Source: Anaerolineae bacterium | GTDB taxonomy: Bacteria; Chloroflexota; Anaerolineae; Aggregatilineales; Phototrophicaceae | Assembly (NCBI GenBank): GCA_023382675.1 | Contig: JAHDWN010000017.1 | Coordinates: forward strand, 62,913 to 126,912 | Direction of reading: 5' to 3' | DNA length: 64,000 bases | Made by a program: the position numbers and the translations under genes | In this document: positions 7,939 to 17,177 of the stretch, in pieces | How positions within the stretch are numbered: position 1 is the first letter of the stretch | Layout of the letters: every line of letters begins with the position of its first letter | The notes under the pieces: generated by a model | The model's input: only the letters and a program-made list of their open reading frames with translations | Databases searched by the model: none | What the model was told of the DNA's origin: nothing

Positions 7939-8124
7939 GTTTGAACGGATCAAATTGGCTAGTAGCGTCAGTATGCTGTTCGCCGACGGGTCCCGTCGGC
8001 TAGATCTAATCAAGCATACTGAAGATGCTTCGTTACACTGCTCTTGGATGTGATCTGCTATTCGAGCACCTTGAGTGTGCTTGATGTTCGTTAGCCGACC
8101 GATTGATCGGTCGGCGACGAAAGC
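7939..8124 (+). repeat. Multi-hairpin interspersed repeat, copy 1
   Basis: A string of four hairpins: GCCGACGGG/CCCGTCGGC, AAGCAT/ATGCTT, GCAC/GTGC and GCCGACCGAT/ATCGGTCGGC. The block matches 35141-35328 over almost its whole length, and its last two hairpins recur at 57126, 57305 and 63288. Weak similarity runs on to about 8162. No gene was found in 7763-8269. Confidence 0.75.
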
Positions 8125-8200
8125 GGTCAAGATCAACCATATCCAAGCCGCACATCCTATCATCTATAACTGAATGATCCGTGAGTATCCGCATTTCGCG

Positions 8201-8267
8201 CCGTGAACTGTGAACCAAGCACAGTGAACTCAGAACTCAGTACCGAGTACCCAGTACCGAGGACCAA
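8201..8267 (-). repeat. Short-module repeat array, copy 1
   Basis: A run of degenerate 7-14-bp modules of the types GTGAACTGTGAACC, CAGAACTCAG and TACCGAGTACCCAG. Related arrays occur at 14579, 22188, 26284, 56946, 57626 and 63001. It ends two bases before the stop of the LLM oxidoreductase gene. Confidence 0.7.
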
Positions 8268-8269
8268 CC

Positions 8270-9154
8270 CTATATGCCCGCGACCGCCGGGATCACCTCT
8301 TTGACCATCGTCTCCACCGGCGTGATCTCGTGGACGTTCGGCATGTTGAAGATCGCGTGCGTGAAGCCCAGGCTCGCCTGTTCGCGGCAGAGCGCGATCA
8401 CATCCGCGGCGCTCATCTCGCCGGGCGCAATGTGTACCGTGTTGAGCGTCGTCTTCTCGATGGCGTCGAAATCGCGCCCCAGAGCGTCGCAGTGCTCACG
8501 CAGCACGCTAAGCTTCTGCTGAAGCGTCTCCGCGCCCGCGCGCCCAAAGAAGTTGACCGCGTCGGCATACTGTGCTGCCGGCCGCAGCGTTTTGCGCTCG
8601 CCCATGCCGCCGATCAGGATTGGCGGGTGCGGCTGGCTCAACGGCTGCGGGCTGCTGATCGGCTGCTCGGCGTGGACGTGCGCGCCGTCGAAGGCGGTGC
8701 GGTCGCCCTGCCACATCTGGTGCGCCAGCCGCAGCGCATCTTCCAGCATCTCGAAGCGCTCCCTGGTCGAAGGATAGGGAATGCCGAGCGACTTCGCCTC
8801 GTGTTCGTACCAGGCCGCGCCGATGCCCAGGTAAGCGCGCCCGCCGCTGAGCACGTCGAGCGTCGTCACCGTCTTGACCAGCACCGCCGGGTAGCGATAG
8901 ATGACACCCGTCACCAGCGTGCCCAGCATGACGCGCTCTGTCAGCCCGGCCATAAACGACAGCGTGCTGTAGCCTTCGAGCATCGGATCTTCGTCGGGGC
9001 CCAACCCCATGCCGAGCTGGAAGAAATGATCCATCACCCACAGGCTGTAGAAGCCGCCTGCATCGGCAGTCTGCGCGACGGTCTTGAGCGTGGGCGCGAT
9101 GGCGGGCGTGCCGCCAGGGAATTTGAATACCGGCAGTTGCAGGCTAATCCGCAT
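8270..9154 (-). CDS. LLM-class flavin-dependent oxidoreductase (F420-type)
   Basis: A 294-aa TIM-barrel protein of the luciferase-like monooxygenase family, subfamily of F420-dependent oxidoreductases. Landmarks are ADAGGFYSLWVMDHFF near the start, TERVMLGTLVTGV, RYPAVLVKTVTTLDVLSGGR, and GIGAAWYEHEAKSLGIPYP followed by RFEMLEDAL. These enzymes use reduced F420 or FMN to act on diverse small molecules; the substrate cannot be assigned. The gene stands alone. GGAGAAG precedes the start, and a perfect 14-bp palindrome lies 21 bp upstream. A repeat array abuts its stop codon. Confidence 0.85.
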   Translation of the reverse strand: MRISLQLPVFKFPGGTPAIAPTLKTVAQTADAGGFYSLWVMDHFFQLGMGLGPDEDPMLEGYSTLSFMAGLTERVMLGTLVTGVIYRYPAVLVKTVTTLDVLSGGRAYLGIGAAWYEHEAKSLGIPYPSTRERFEMLEDALRLAHQMWQGDRTAFDGAHVHAEQPISSPQPLSQPHPPILIGGMGERKTLRPAAQYADAVNFFGRAGAETLQQKLSVLREHCDALGRDFDAIEKTTLNTVHIAPGEMSAADVIALCREQASLGFTHAIFNMPNVHEITPVETMVKEVIPAVAGI

Positions 9155-9174
9155 GAGACTTCTCCAGAATGCTG

Positions 9175-9188
9175 CTGAATCGATTCAG
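9175..9188 (-). promoter_or_regulatory. 14-bp palindrome upstream of LLM oxidoreductase
   Basis: CTGAATCGATTCAG is a perfect palindrome 20 bp ahead of the start codon, in a plausible repressor position. The intergenic stretch 9189-9508 is AT-richer than its surroundings and shows no other clear signal. Confidence 0.4.
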
Positions 9189-9508
9189 ATGAGACATATG
9201 ATGAAAATGATGTGACGGCGGCTGCTTGAAGAGCGCTTTCGTGAACACTATACCCACATTTGTGCCCTCGTGCCGCCATACCTATGGCTAGGCCATGTGT
9301 TCTCGACTAGGCGGCGCTATGCTCGATTTCCTGTGCTGCCTGAGCGATAGCTCAGTTACACATAGTATTAGTGACGAATGTCACTTCTGATACACAGTAC
9401 TTTCCAAGTATTATCCATAATGGCGTAATTTTAGCATTCAACAATTAGATAGTTCGTCATCGTTATCGTCTTCACAGCGGCGAACAACATCAACGAGTAT
9501 GCGCAATC

Positions 9509-9557
9509 GCCGAGACTTGCTCTGATAAACGAGGGTAATAGGTCTCGGCTTTTTGTT
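9509..9557 (+). terminator. Leader terminator-like hairpin before FG-GAP/PKD gene
   Basis: GCCGAGAC (9509-9516) and GTCTCGGC (9542-9549) form a perfect 8-bp stem enclosing a 25-nt loop with an inner CTC/GAG pairing, followed at once by TTTTTGTTT. It ends about 30 nt before the start codon of the secreted protein, so it may be an attenuator or the expression platform of a regulatory leader rather than an end-of-gene terminator: no plus-strand gene lies upstream. Confidence 0.55.
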
Positions 9558-9588
9558 TGTAGATTTCTTGTTTTGCACGGAGGCTCAC

Positions 9589-12210
9589 ATGAAACGAACA
9601 CTTACACGCGTTGGAACAGTATCTGCATTGCTTCTACTTCTTCTATCCGTTTTCCACCTCGCATTCGCATCGTCAAATCTGGTATTCACAGAGCACTTGA
9701 TTGACAACAATGTGCCCAATGGTATTGCACTCTACGCCGTTGACATGAATGCGGATGGGCATGTCGATGTATTGGGAAGTTCACGGGCACTGCGGAGAGT
9801 GTATCTTTATTTGAACGATGGTTTGGGTAATTTCACCACTCAGGTTATTGGGACCGACGATGTTTCTGGCTTCGACGTAGACGACATCGACCAGGATGGT
9901 GACCTGGACATTGCAATTGCTGGCAATGCCTCCGCCTACAGTCTGCTCTGGTACAGGAACGATGGCAATCTGAATTTCACGCGATTCATAGTGCATAACT
10001 TCTACGTGGACGTTGCCGCAGCTCACATCTTGGACATGGACAGCGATGGCGACATGGATTTACTGGCCGCAGCAAGCGGATATGACATTCCACACATCGA
10101 GTGGTTTGAGAACAATGGAAGCGAAGCATTTACCCGTCACGCCATTCTGCCAGGGTCAGAATACGGTGACGCTGAAAACTGTCAGTACATCGAGCCTTTT
10201 GACAAGGATGGGGACGGTGATTTCGACATTCTCACAGCTTGTGGCTTCAATGTACCCCTATTCTGGTTGGTTAATGACGGAAGTCAGAATTTCTCGCGCG
10301 AGAACATTTCTGCTTCTTTCCCCCAATTGAATTCTATTTCATTGGCAGATGTGGATACTGATGCAGACATCGATGTGGTAGTGTCTGATTGGCAGTTGGG
10401 AGTTTTCTGGCTCGAGAATATCAACGGCACGTATTCCCAGCATGCCGTCTCATCGAACATCAATCCGACTGATACTTTGGCGGAAGACATTGATCACGAT
10501 GGGGACACCGACATAATCGAAACCGGAGGAACAAGTTATCAGGTTCCTATCTGGTTGAACGACGGGAACGAACACTTCGAACAATTCGTAATGCCTACGA
10601 ATTACGCTCGTACATTCACAGTCATCTCTGCTGACATTAACAAAGATGGTTTGCGTGATCTTATTACTGACTCGGTACAAGCGGGCTGGATTTCGTGGCA
10701 TGAACAGGGGCGTCTCAATGCCGCTCCGACAGTGAGTGCACAAGGTCCCTATTCGGTTGACGAAGGGGCATCCGTCAATCTTGCCGCCAGTGGGTTCGAT
10801 CCAGAGGGTGAACCGCTGACCTATGCGTGGGATCTCGATAACGACGGAGTATTTGAGACCGTCGGGCGAAATGCCGTGTTCTCGGCAGCGCTGCTCGATG
10901 GACCAACCAGTTACCCCATCGCCGTCCAGGCGACTGATAATGGCGGAGCATCCGCAATCGATTATACGACCGTCGAGGTGCAGAACATTGCCCCGATCGC
11001 CGAGTTCTCAGGCATGCCGGGTGTCGTCAACCCTGGAGAACCGACTACGTTGACCTTCAGCAATCAGTTCGATCCCAGCACTGAAGACACAAGTGCCGGA
11101 TTCCTCTATTCGTATGATTGCACCGGTGACGGGACGTTCGATCTCGTAGACAGTTCGTCCGCAACATTTGTCTGTCCACCCTACTCGGCGCCGGGAACGA
11201 TCTCGGTTGTCGGGCGTATCAAAGACAACGATGGAGGCTCCACCGATCATCAAGTGGCAATCGTGGTGAATTCACCGCCGGTTCTGAGTGTCGGCAATGT
11301 CGCAGTCGCAGCAGATGAAGGCCAGACCGCAGTCAATAGCGGCAATGTCAGCGATATCGATGGTGACTTCGTCTTGTTGAGCGCCTCCGAGGGGCTGGTG
11401 ATCGACAACGGTGACGGTACGTGGTCGTGGAGCTTCATCACTAGTGATGGGCCTGCTCAGAGCCAATCAATAACGATTGACGCGAACGATGGCCGCGGTG
11501 GTTTTGCCCAAGTCACATTCACTGTCACGGTCAACAACGTATCCCCGATCGCCACTGCGGGAGCTGATCTTACCGTCGTGCGCACCGCAGCGGTAAATGT
11601 CTCAGGAACCTGGACTGATCCGGCTGCCAATGCTGATGCTCCCTATGCATGGATGTGGGATCTGGCTGGTTCTGTGCAAAGTGGCAGTTCTGCCTATGGC
11701 GAAACAGCAACGGCAACAACCTCCTACCCGCTCGAGGGTCAATACACATTGACATTCCAGGTGACTGACAAGGACGGCGGTACAGGCAGTGACACGCTGA
11801 TTGTCACGGTTCAGAACCAGACTCCGGTATGCGATGTAGCGCTGCCGAGTCTCGATTTCCTGTGGCCGCCGGAACATCAGATGATGGATGTCAGCATCCT
11901 GAGCGTCACCGATCCAGAAGGTGATCCGGTAGCGATAACCATCATGAGCATCTATCAGGACGAGCCGACGAACGGCTTGGGCGATGGGGACACCTCGCCT
12001 GATGGGCAGGGCATCGGCACACCCATTGCTACAGTTCGCGCCGAACGTGCGGGTGACGGCAACGGACGCATGTATCACATCAGCTTCTCAGCAGACGACG
12101 GCCACAACGGCGTTTGCACGGGTAGCGTGCTGGTTGGGGTCAATCATGACCAGGGCAAGAAGGGTGAAGCCGTAGATGACGGTGCACTCTTCGACTCGAC
12201 TCTGCCGTAA
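9589..12210 (+). CDS. Secreted FG-GAP/VCBS and PKD repeat protein
   Basis: The ATG follows ACGGAGG; a 12-residue upstream extension is unlikely. The 873-aa product opens with a signal peptide (to about residue 27). Residues 30-380 hold seven FG-GAP/VCBS-type blades, each with a calcium-loop motif such as DMNADGHVD, DIDQDGDLD, DMDSDGDMD, DKDGDGDFD, DVDTDADID, DIDHDGDTD and DINKDGLRD, predicting a seven-bladed propeller. Then come PKD-like Ig domains (APTVSAQGPYSVDEG; YAWDLDNDG; ATDNGG) and a C-terminal domain beginning PVCDVALPSLDFLWPPEHQ. No sorting signal or membrane tail is visible, so it is probably released or cell-wall associated. Role is likely adhesion or matrix structure. Confidence 0.85.
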   Translation: MKRTLTRVGTVSALLLLLLSVFHLAFASSNLVFTEHLIDNNVPNGIALYAVDMNADGHVDVLGSSRALRRVYLYLNDGLGNFTTQVIGTDDVSGFDVDDIDQDGDLDIAIAGNASAYSLLWYRNDGNLNFTRFIVHNFYVDVAAAHILDMDSDGDMDLLAAASGYDIPHIEWFENNGSEAFTRHAILPGSEYGDAENCQYIEPFDKDGDGDFDILTACGFNVPLFWLVNDGSQNFSRENISASFPQLNSISLADVDTDADIDVVVSDWQLGVFWLENINGTYSQHAVSSNINPTDTLAEDIDHDGDTDIIETGGTSYQVPIWLNDGNEHFEQFVMPTNYARTFTVISADINKDGLRDLITDSVQAGWISWHEQGRLNAAPTVSAQGPYSVDEGASVNLAASGFDPEGEPLTYAWDLDNDGVFETVGRNAVFSAALLDGPTSYPIAVQATDNGGASAIDYTTVEVQNIAPIAEFSGMPGVVNPGEPTTLTFSNQFDPSTEDTSAGFLYSYDCTGDGTFDLVDSSSATFVCPPYSAPGTISVVGRIKDNDGGSTDHQVAIVVNSPPVLSVGNVAVAADEGQTAVNSGNVSDIDGDFVLLSASEGLVIDNGDGTWSWSFITSDGPAQSQSITIDANDGRGGFAQVTFTVTVNNVSPIATAGADLTVVRTAAVNVSGTWTDPAANADAPYAWMWDLAGSVQSGSSAYGETATATTSYPLEGQYTLTFQVTDKDGGTGSDTLIVTVQNQTPVCDVALPSLDFLWPPEHQMMDVSILSVTDPEGDPVAITIMSIYQDEPTNGLGDGDTSPDGQGIGTPIATVRAERAGDGNGRMYHISFSADDGHNGVCTGSVLVGVNHDQGKKGEAVDDGALFDSTLP

Positions 12211-12443
12211 TTACATGTCATGAGTCTGCTTGCCCTCACAGACGTTGTTCGGAAGAGTGAGCAGGCTCATCTCTGCTGAATTCAAAGCGAGGACATGCAA
12301 GAAACCTGCGTGTCCTCACTACGTTCTTATCCTTTGCCCAGAAGCCTCAGCTTTCCCCGCTCTCGCCCAGGGGTCTCGCCGGATATCCCGCAGCGGCTGC
12401 GCACGCCCTGCTTGTGGGTCGCGGTTTGACTTATTTCCCTCTT

Positions 12444-12474
12444 CCCTCTGTGTCCTCCGTGTTCTCTGTGGTTC
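12444..12474 (+). repeat. CTCTGTGTCCTCCGTG-type repeat
   Basis: A short C/T-G-rich module also seen at 20491, 26444 and 63435 and inverted at 21271. Upstream, around 12417-12430, GGGTCGCGGTTTGA is shared with 20471-20484, so the modules travel together. No gene was found in 12211-12544. Confidence 0.7.
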
Positions 12475-12544
12475 ATTCCATGCGTCCACCAAAAACAGCA
12501 GCGCCAGAGACTCGAAGAATCCCTGGCGCTGCATGGCTGTTATA

Positions 12545-12629
12545 ATGACATCATCACCCGACTTGGCTCGGAGGGTGACGCCCTCTCTTTACCCACCAGT
12601 AAGGAAAGGGCTGCCGGGTGATGTGTCAT
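12545..12629. other. 85-bp imperfect cruciform after binding-protein gene
   Basis: Outer arms ATGACA-TC-ATCACCCG (12545-12560) and CGGGTGAT-G-TGTCAT (12615-12629) enclose an inner imperfect stem around CCCTCTCTTTAC and GTAAGGAAAGGG. It lies immediately downstream of the minus-strand binding-protein stop codon. It may stabilise or end that transcript, or be a small non-autonomous element. Confidence 0.5.
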
Positions 12630-12638
12630 CCACGAGAG

Positions 12639-14348
12639 TTAGCTGGAGCGAGTCCAGTCCTGCACGTTCCAATAGAGCGTGCCGGGGTACGGCTCGACGC
12701 CAGTGACCGTGTTGTCCCACGAATACATGCCGTCAAGGGAAAACAGCCACAGATACGGCGCATCATCGTGCAGGATCTGCTGCACCTGGGCGTAGATTGC
12801 CTTGCGCCCTTCGACATCGCAGTCAGGCACTTCCGAAGCCTGCGCAAACAGCGCGTCGAGTTCCGGATTGATGTAAGAGCCGGAGTTGCTGCCGCCGATC
12901 ACGTCGCCGGTCGAGCCAAAGATCTGGCGCTGGTCGGCGCGGAACGGATAGCTGTTCTGCCAGCCGAGGATGAACGCATCAAACGTCTGCTGATCCAGAA
13001 TCTCGATCAGAACGTTGAAATCGATGCTCTGGAAATCGACCCTGATACCGATACGGCTCAACTCGTCCTGGGTGATCGTGCCGATGGCGTTGCGTCGGGT
13101 GTTGCCCTGGTTCGTGAACAGGGTGAAGGCAAACTCAGTGCCATCCGGCGCATACATCGCGCCCTGGGCGACCAGCGGCGTCGATGGATCATTGTCGTGA
13201 TCGATCCAGCCGGCTTCCGCCAGCAGTTCCAGCGCGCGCTCCGGGTTGTACTCGTAGACGGGCACGCTTGGATCATACGGCCAGCTCCCCGGCGCGTAAG
13301 ACGATGACATCTGCGAGCCAAAGCCGAAGACCGCGCCTTCGATGATCGCGTCCACGTTGACGGCCATGTTCAGCGCCTGGCGCACACGCACGTCCGCGAA
13401 GAACATGTTCGGGGTCTGTTCGACCAGATTGCCGTTTTCGTCGTAAGCGTTCTGCGGATTGCTTGGGTCAGCCAGGTTGAAGCCCAGGTAATCATAGCGG
13501 TCGCCGGGCGAATAGGTGTAGACGTTGACGCTGCCCTGTTCCTGAGCCGCCAGCACGTCCGAGCGGCGGTTCGGGGCGATGAAGTCCAGCGCGGTTGTTT
13601 CGCCAGCCAGGAACGCCTCGAATTCAACCGTCTGATCACCAAAGACGCGCATGATCCAGCCGTCATTCTGCGCGTTGCCGTCGGGATCGTCCCACGTCGC
13701 CGGGATCAGGCCGGTCTGCTGGTCAGTGATCTGGGATGCAAGCTGGTACGGGCCAACTTCGAGTGCGTCCGGCGTATCGGCGTTGTAATCGTTCAGCGCC
13801 GAGAACGGGCCGCTCTCGAAGACGTGCGCCGGAACCGGCTGCAAGCCCGCGCTGTTGAGCGCTTCGCAGTCCGCCGACGTGAACGTCACCCTGAGTGTGT
13901 AGTCGTCCACGGCCTCGAAATCGACCACCGGGTTATCGAGCAAGAAGGCAAGCGGGGATTCTGTCTCGCCGCTGGCAATCGCATCCCAGGTATATTCGAA
14001 GTCACGGGCGGTCACGGGCGTACCGTCACTCCAGGAGAAGCCCTGGCGCAGGCGGAAGGTGTAGACCGTGCCGTCGTCGCTGATGTCCCAGCTTTCGGCC
14101 ATGCCGCCGGGCGCACCGGGTGTGATCAAGGCCGTGACCGGATCGACACCGAGCAGGTTCGGGTAGAGCCGGTTCATGACTTCCTGCTCGTCCGAGCTGC
14201 TGCTCGTCACCGGGTTGAAGTTGATCGGCCCGCTGCCGAAGGTCGAGCGGGTGATGATGTTCCCCTGATCCTGCGCCGACGCGGGGATCACCAGCAGGAA
14301 CACCAATGCCAGTAACCCTAATATCCACAGACGATTCAAATGCTTCAT
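12639..14348 (-). CDS. Peptide-type ABC transporter substrate-binding protein (family 5), solo
   Basis: A 569-aa exported protein with a signal peptide ending near ASA-Q. The DppA/OppA-like fold is shown by LRQGFSWSDGTPVTARDFEYTWDA, DYTLRVTFTSADC and the later RQALNMAVNVDAII. It is a close paralogue of the protein at 26840-28552, with long identical stretches, but no permease genes lie beside it. It may share the permeases encoded at 28842-30841. It binds peptides, nickel, sugars or other solutes at the cell surface; ligand unknown. A structured 85-bp element follows the stop codon. Confidence 0.88.
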   Translation of the reverse strand: MKHLNRLWILGLLALVFLLVIPASAQDQGNIITRSTFGSGPINFNPVTSSSSDEQEVMNRLYPNLLGVDPVTALITPGAPGGMAESWDISDDGTVYTFRLRQGFSWSDGTPVTARDFEYTWDAIASGETESPLAFLLDNPVVDFEAVDDYTLRVTFTSADCEALNSAGLQPVPAHVFESGPFSALNDYNADTPDALEVGPYQLASQITDQQTGLIPATWDDPDGNAQNDGWIMRVFGDQTVEFEAFLAGETTALDFIAPNRRSDVLAAQEQGSVNVYTYSPGDRYDYLGFNLADPSNPQNAYDENGNLVEQTPNMFFADVRVRQALNMAVNVDAIIEGAVFGFGSQMSSSYAPGSWPYDPSVPVYEYNPERALELLAEAGWIDHDNDPSTPLVAQGAMYAPDGTEFAFTLFTNQGNTRRNAIGTITQDELSRIGIRVDFQSIDFNVLIEILDQQTFDAFILGWQNSYPFRADQRQIFGSTGDVIGGSNSGSYINPELDALFAQASEVPDCDVEGRKAIYAQVQQILHDDAPYLWLFSLDGMYSWDNTVTGVEPYPGTLYWNVQDWTRSS

Positions 14349-14578
14349 CCTTATCTCTCCTGAAGCCTAAAAACGTGCGCGCAGCACCGACGCGGCGCGC
14401 AGGTGAACACACGCCACCTAATTAAAATAGTGGCCTGCTGGAAGGCGGGTTCGAGATTGAACGGAAACTGCCGCTGCGGGGTAGATATTGCGTTTTCAGA
14501 TGATCAAGGGCGAGGGGGCGAGTGATGTGTTATGCGTGATGAGTGGCGAGCAGGAGGACCGTGTTCATCACTTTCCTC

Positions 14579-14641
14579 CGCACCGTGAACCTTGAACCGT
14601 ACACCGTGAACTCAGAACCGAGCACCGAGCACTGAGCACCC
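14579..14641 (-). repeat. Short-module repeat array, copy 2
   Basis: GTGAACCTTGAACCGTACACC and CACCGAGCACTGAGCACC-type modules, preceded at 14520-14550 by GATG/GTGATG-type modules. This fills most of the gap between the binding protein and the phosphodiesterase; nothing else was seen in 14349-14716. Confidence 0.7.
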
Positions 14642-14716
14642 ACTTGCACGCCCGCCGGGGAAGCGATTAGACTTGGCATATCCGTCGACTCGCTGCGCAC
14701 AGGGAGAGAAGCGAAC

Positions 14717-15478
14717 ATGACCACCCTGGATCACTTTTACGACAACCGACCACGCCCGCTGATCTTCGGCCATCGCGGTGCGAGCGCCTACGCGCCCATG
14801 AACACACTGCCCGCGTTCACGCTGGCGGCGGAGCAAGGGGCGGATGGGATCGAGCTGGACGTGTGGCTGAGCAAAGACGGCGTGCCGGTCATCCTGCACA
14901 ATGACACGTTGGACGAGACGACCGATGGCAGCGGCTACGTCTGGAATATGACGCTGGCCGATCTCAAACAGTTGGACGCCGGAAGCTGGAAAGACGCGCG
15001 CTTCGCCGGGACGCGCATCCCGACATTGGACGAGGTGTTCGAGGCCGTCGGGCAGCGGCTGCTGATCAACGTCGAGATCAAGTCTGCCGAAGGGATGATC
15101 GCGGACGTGGAGGCCGCCGTCGCCGAGTGCATCGCCCGCCACGCCATGCACGATCGCGTACTGATCTCGTCGTTCGATCCACGCGTGCTGGCGCGCTTCG
15201 CCCAGATCAACGCCGATGTGCCGATCGCCTTCCTCGAATTCGAAGGCACGCCGCCGCAGGCCTATGTCGTCGCCGACCTGATGCTCAACCAGCGCGCGCG
15301 CCACCCCCATCACCCGATGATCGACGCCGGGTATATGGAGCGGGCGCACGGCAAAGACTGGCGTGTCAACGCCTGGACGGTCGATGACGTGGAGGTGGCG
15401 AAACAGCTCGTCGCCTTGGGCGTCGACGGCATCATTACCAACGTACCAGACGTGATGATCGCGGCGCTGCGTGGCTGA
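14717..15478 (+). CDS. Glycerophosphodiester phosphodiesterase
   Basis: A 253-aa cytosolic TIM-barrel enzyme hydrolysing glycerophosphodiesters to glycerol-3-phosphate and an alcohol. Catalytic and metal residues are in place: GHRGAS (His19, Arg20), GIELDVWLSKDG (Glu46, Asp48) and VILHND (His61), with NVEIKS and NAWTVDDV further on. One oddity: the nearly invariant PENT after the first His is PMNT here. Length fits GlpQ/UgpQ cytosolic types, without signal peptide. The start follows GGGAGAGAAG. It stands alone between repeat DNA and the next secreted-protein gene. Confidence 0.9.
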   Translation: MTTLDHFYDNRPRPLIFGHRGASAYAPMNTLPAFTLAAEQGADGIELDVWLSKDGVPVILHNDTLDETTDGSGYVWNMTLADLKQLDAGSWKDARFAGTRIPTLDEVFEAVGQRLLINVEIKSAEGMIADVEAAVAECIARHAMHDRVLISSFDPRVLARFAQINADVPIAFLEFEGTPPQAYVVADLMLNQRARHPHHPMIDAGYMERAHGKDWRVNAWTVDDVEVAKQLVALGVDGIITNVPDVMIAALRG

Positions 15479-15553
15479 ACGGCAGCCTTCATGAACAGCG
15501 GCGACAGCTAATGCTATGCTGAAAAAAACTGACGTAGCCGAGGAGCTGTTGCC

Positions 15554-17026
15554 GTGTCTCGCAAGTTGTTTGCTGCGCTTTTGCTCATCCTCCTGAGCGC
15601 CATACCCGCGCTCCATGCGCAGGATAATTTCACCTGCCCTGCTCCCGCCGACATCGTTGCAGCCGTCGCCGAAGCCTGCACCAACCTGGAGGCGGATCAG
15701 GTCTGCCTGGCGCGGGCAGGCGTGACCGCCGAAACCGGCATCGATGCTGCTTTTGCCCAGCCCGGCGACCGTGTAACCGCTGGCGCGCTCGCGCAGCTTG
15801 CCACGACCGCACCCACGGCAGACAACGCGGACTTGGGCGCGGCGCTGCTCAACCTGCGCGCGAACCTGAGCGACAACACCGTGAAGGCACTCGTGATCGG
15901 CGGTGGGCAGATTGCTAACGCCAATGATGCGCGGCTCGTGCTCCCGGCCTTCTTTAGAGACGTCGGGCGTGTGCGTTCGACACCCTCGACCGCCAATGAC
16001 GACAACATCATGACCACGCTCCAGGGCGGTGCCAGTGTGACCGCCGTCGCGCGCAACGAGGCCGGTGATTGGGTTCAGATCAGCTTCGGCGAGGGCGAGC
16101 TTGGCTGGGCGGCGACCTTCCTGCTGCGCATCGACGGCGATGTCAACCAGCTTTCGACCACGCCAGCCGCAGCCGGTGCGGTCTATGGCAGCCCGCTGCA
16201 AGCCTTCAACCTGATCGGCGCGCCCGCCGCCGAATCCGCCTGCGCCGAACTCCCGGCGGGCGGCGTGCTGCTGCACACACCGGCGGGCACGCGCGCGTTC
16301 TTCGTCGTCAATGGCGTCCAAGTCAGCTTCACCTCGACGATCTACCTGTCACTCGGTGAGGAAGTCGGACGGCCGGCGCTGCGGGTGGAGGTCTATGCTG
16401 GCGAGGCGACCGCCCAGACGGACGATGGCGCGGCGCTGCTCGTGCCGGGGGTGTATGCGAGTGTGCCGCTGTCGCCCGATTTCGCCACGCCGCTGGCCGA
16501 GCCGTTCCCCGCGCGCCCGAATCCGGCAGGGCGCGACGTGCAGCTTGCGCCGCTGACCGCCGCAGTCACCGCCGACGGCACAACGATCGCGCTCACGCCG
16601 TCGCTGGCTGCCGCGCAGATCGACGCCGCCATCGCGCAGGTGTTCGCGCCCGATGGTCTGCTCACGGGCACGTACCAGCTCGTCAATGCCGTCAGCGTCC
16701 CCTACACCGAGCCTGCGGACTGGCAGTGCGGCCAGGATATGGAACCTGGCATGCAGGTACGCTTTGCGCCGAACATTGCCGACGCTCTCGAAGAAGCCTA
16801 TGGGGTGCGCATCGCTGCCGGGCAGGGCACCAACGGCGTCTCACTGAATACGCACAACGATCCGCAGTACCGGACGGTGCCGGAGACGAACGGCGAGGTT
16901 GCCGCGCGTTCGATTGTCGTCCGGGACATGCTGCACTTCACGCTCGTCGAGACATGGGCGCGCCGCGAGGGTGATTTCGCCGCCGCCTGCAACAGCGAAT
17001 TCACCTGGGAGTGGGTCGCGCCATGA
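15554..17026 (+). CDS. Secreted protein with SH3-like region
   Basis: GTG start giving a 490-aa product with a signal peptide (ALHAQ cleavage near residue 23). Residues about 130-205 resemble a bacterial SH3-like domain: GRVRSTPSTANDDNIMTTLQGGASVTAVARNE then DWVQISFGEGELGWAATFLL (quoted in parts), a fold that binds cell-wall peptides. The rest is beta-rich and unassigned, with paired Cys residues consistent with an exported protein. Its stop codon TGA sits exactly at the edge of a MITE-like element, so the original C-terminus may have been altered by that insertion. Confidence 0.6.
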   Translation: MSRKLFAALLLILLSAIPALHAQDNFTCPAPADIVAAVAEACTNLEADQVCLARAGVTAETGIDAAFAQPGDRVTAGALAQLATTAPTADNADLGAALLNLRANLSDNTVKALVIGGGQIANANDARLVLPAFFRDVGRVRSTPSTANDDNIMTTLQGGASVTAVARNEAGDWVQISFGEGELGWAATFLLRIDGDVNQLSTTPAAAGAVYGSPLQAFNLIGAPAAESACAELPAGGVLLHTPAGTRAFFVVNGVQVSFTSTIYLSLGEEVGRPALRVEVYAGEATAQTDDGAALLVPGVYASVPLSPDFATPLAEPFPARPNPAGRDVQLAPLTAAVTADGTTIALTPSLAAAQIDAAIAQVFAPDGLLTGTYQLVNAVSVPYTEPADWQCGQDMEPGMQVRFAPNIADALEEAYGVRIAAGQGTNGVSLNTHNDPQYRTVPETNGEVAARSIVVRDMLHFTLVETWARREGDFAAACNSEFTWEWVAP

Positions 17027-17165
17027 GGGCAATTTCAGTGCGCTATGATTGAATGTATCCCCTCCTCTCAATCCCCTCCTCATCGCAATGGGGAGGGGAC
17101 GAACCGCAGGTTCAGGAGTGGGGATGAAGGCACAATTCACGTGATGTACTCTGAAGCTGCACTAG
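17026..17165 (-). mobile_element. MITE-like element, copy 1
   Basis: About 140 bp closely matching the reverse complement of 63137-63277. Ends are inverted repeats: AGGGCAATTTCAG on the left and CTGAAGCTGCACTAG on the right. The centre holds inverted CCCCTCCTC/GAGGGG-type sequences. It encodes no transposase, so it would need one in trans. It is wedged between the stop codon of one gene and the start of the next. Confidence 0.7.
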
Positions 17166-17177
17166 GGTGTGCGCGTG

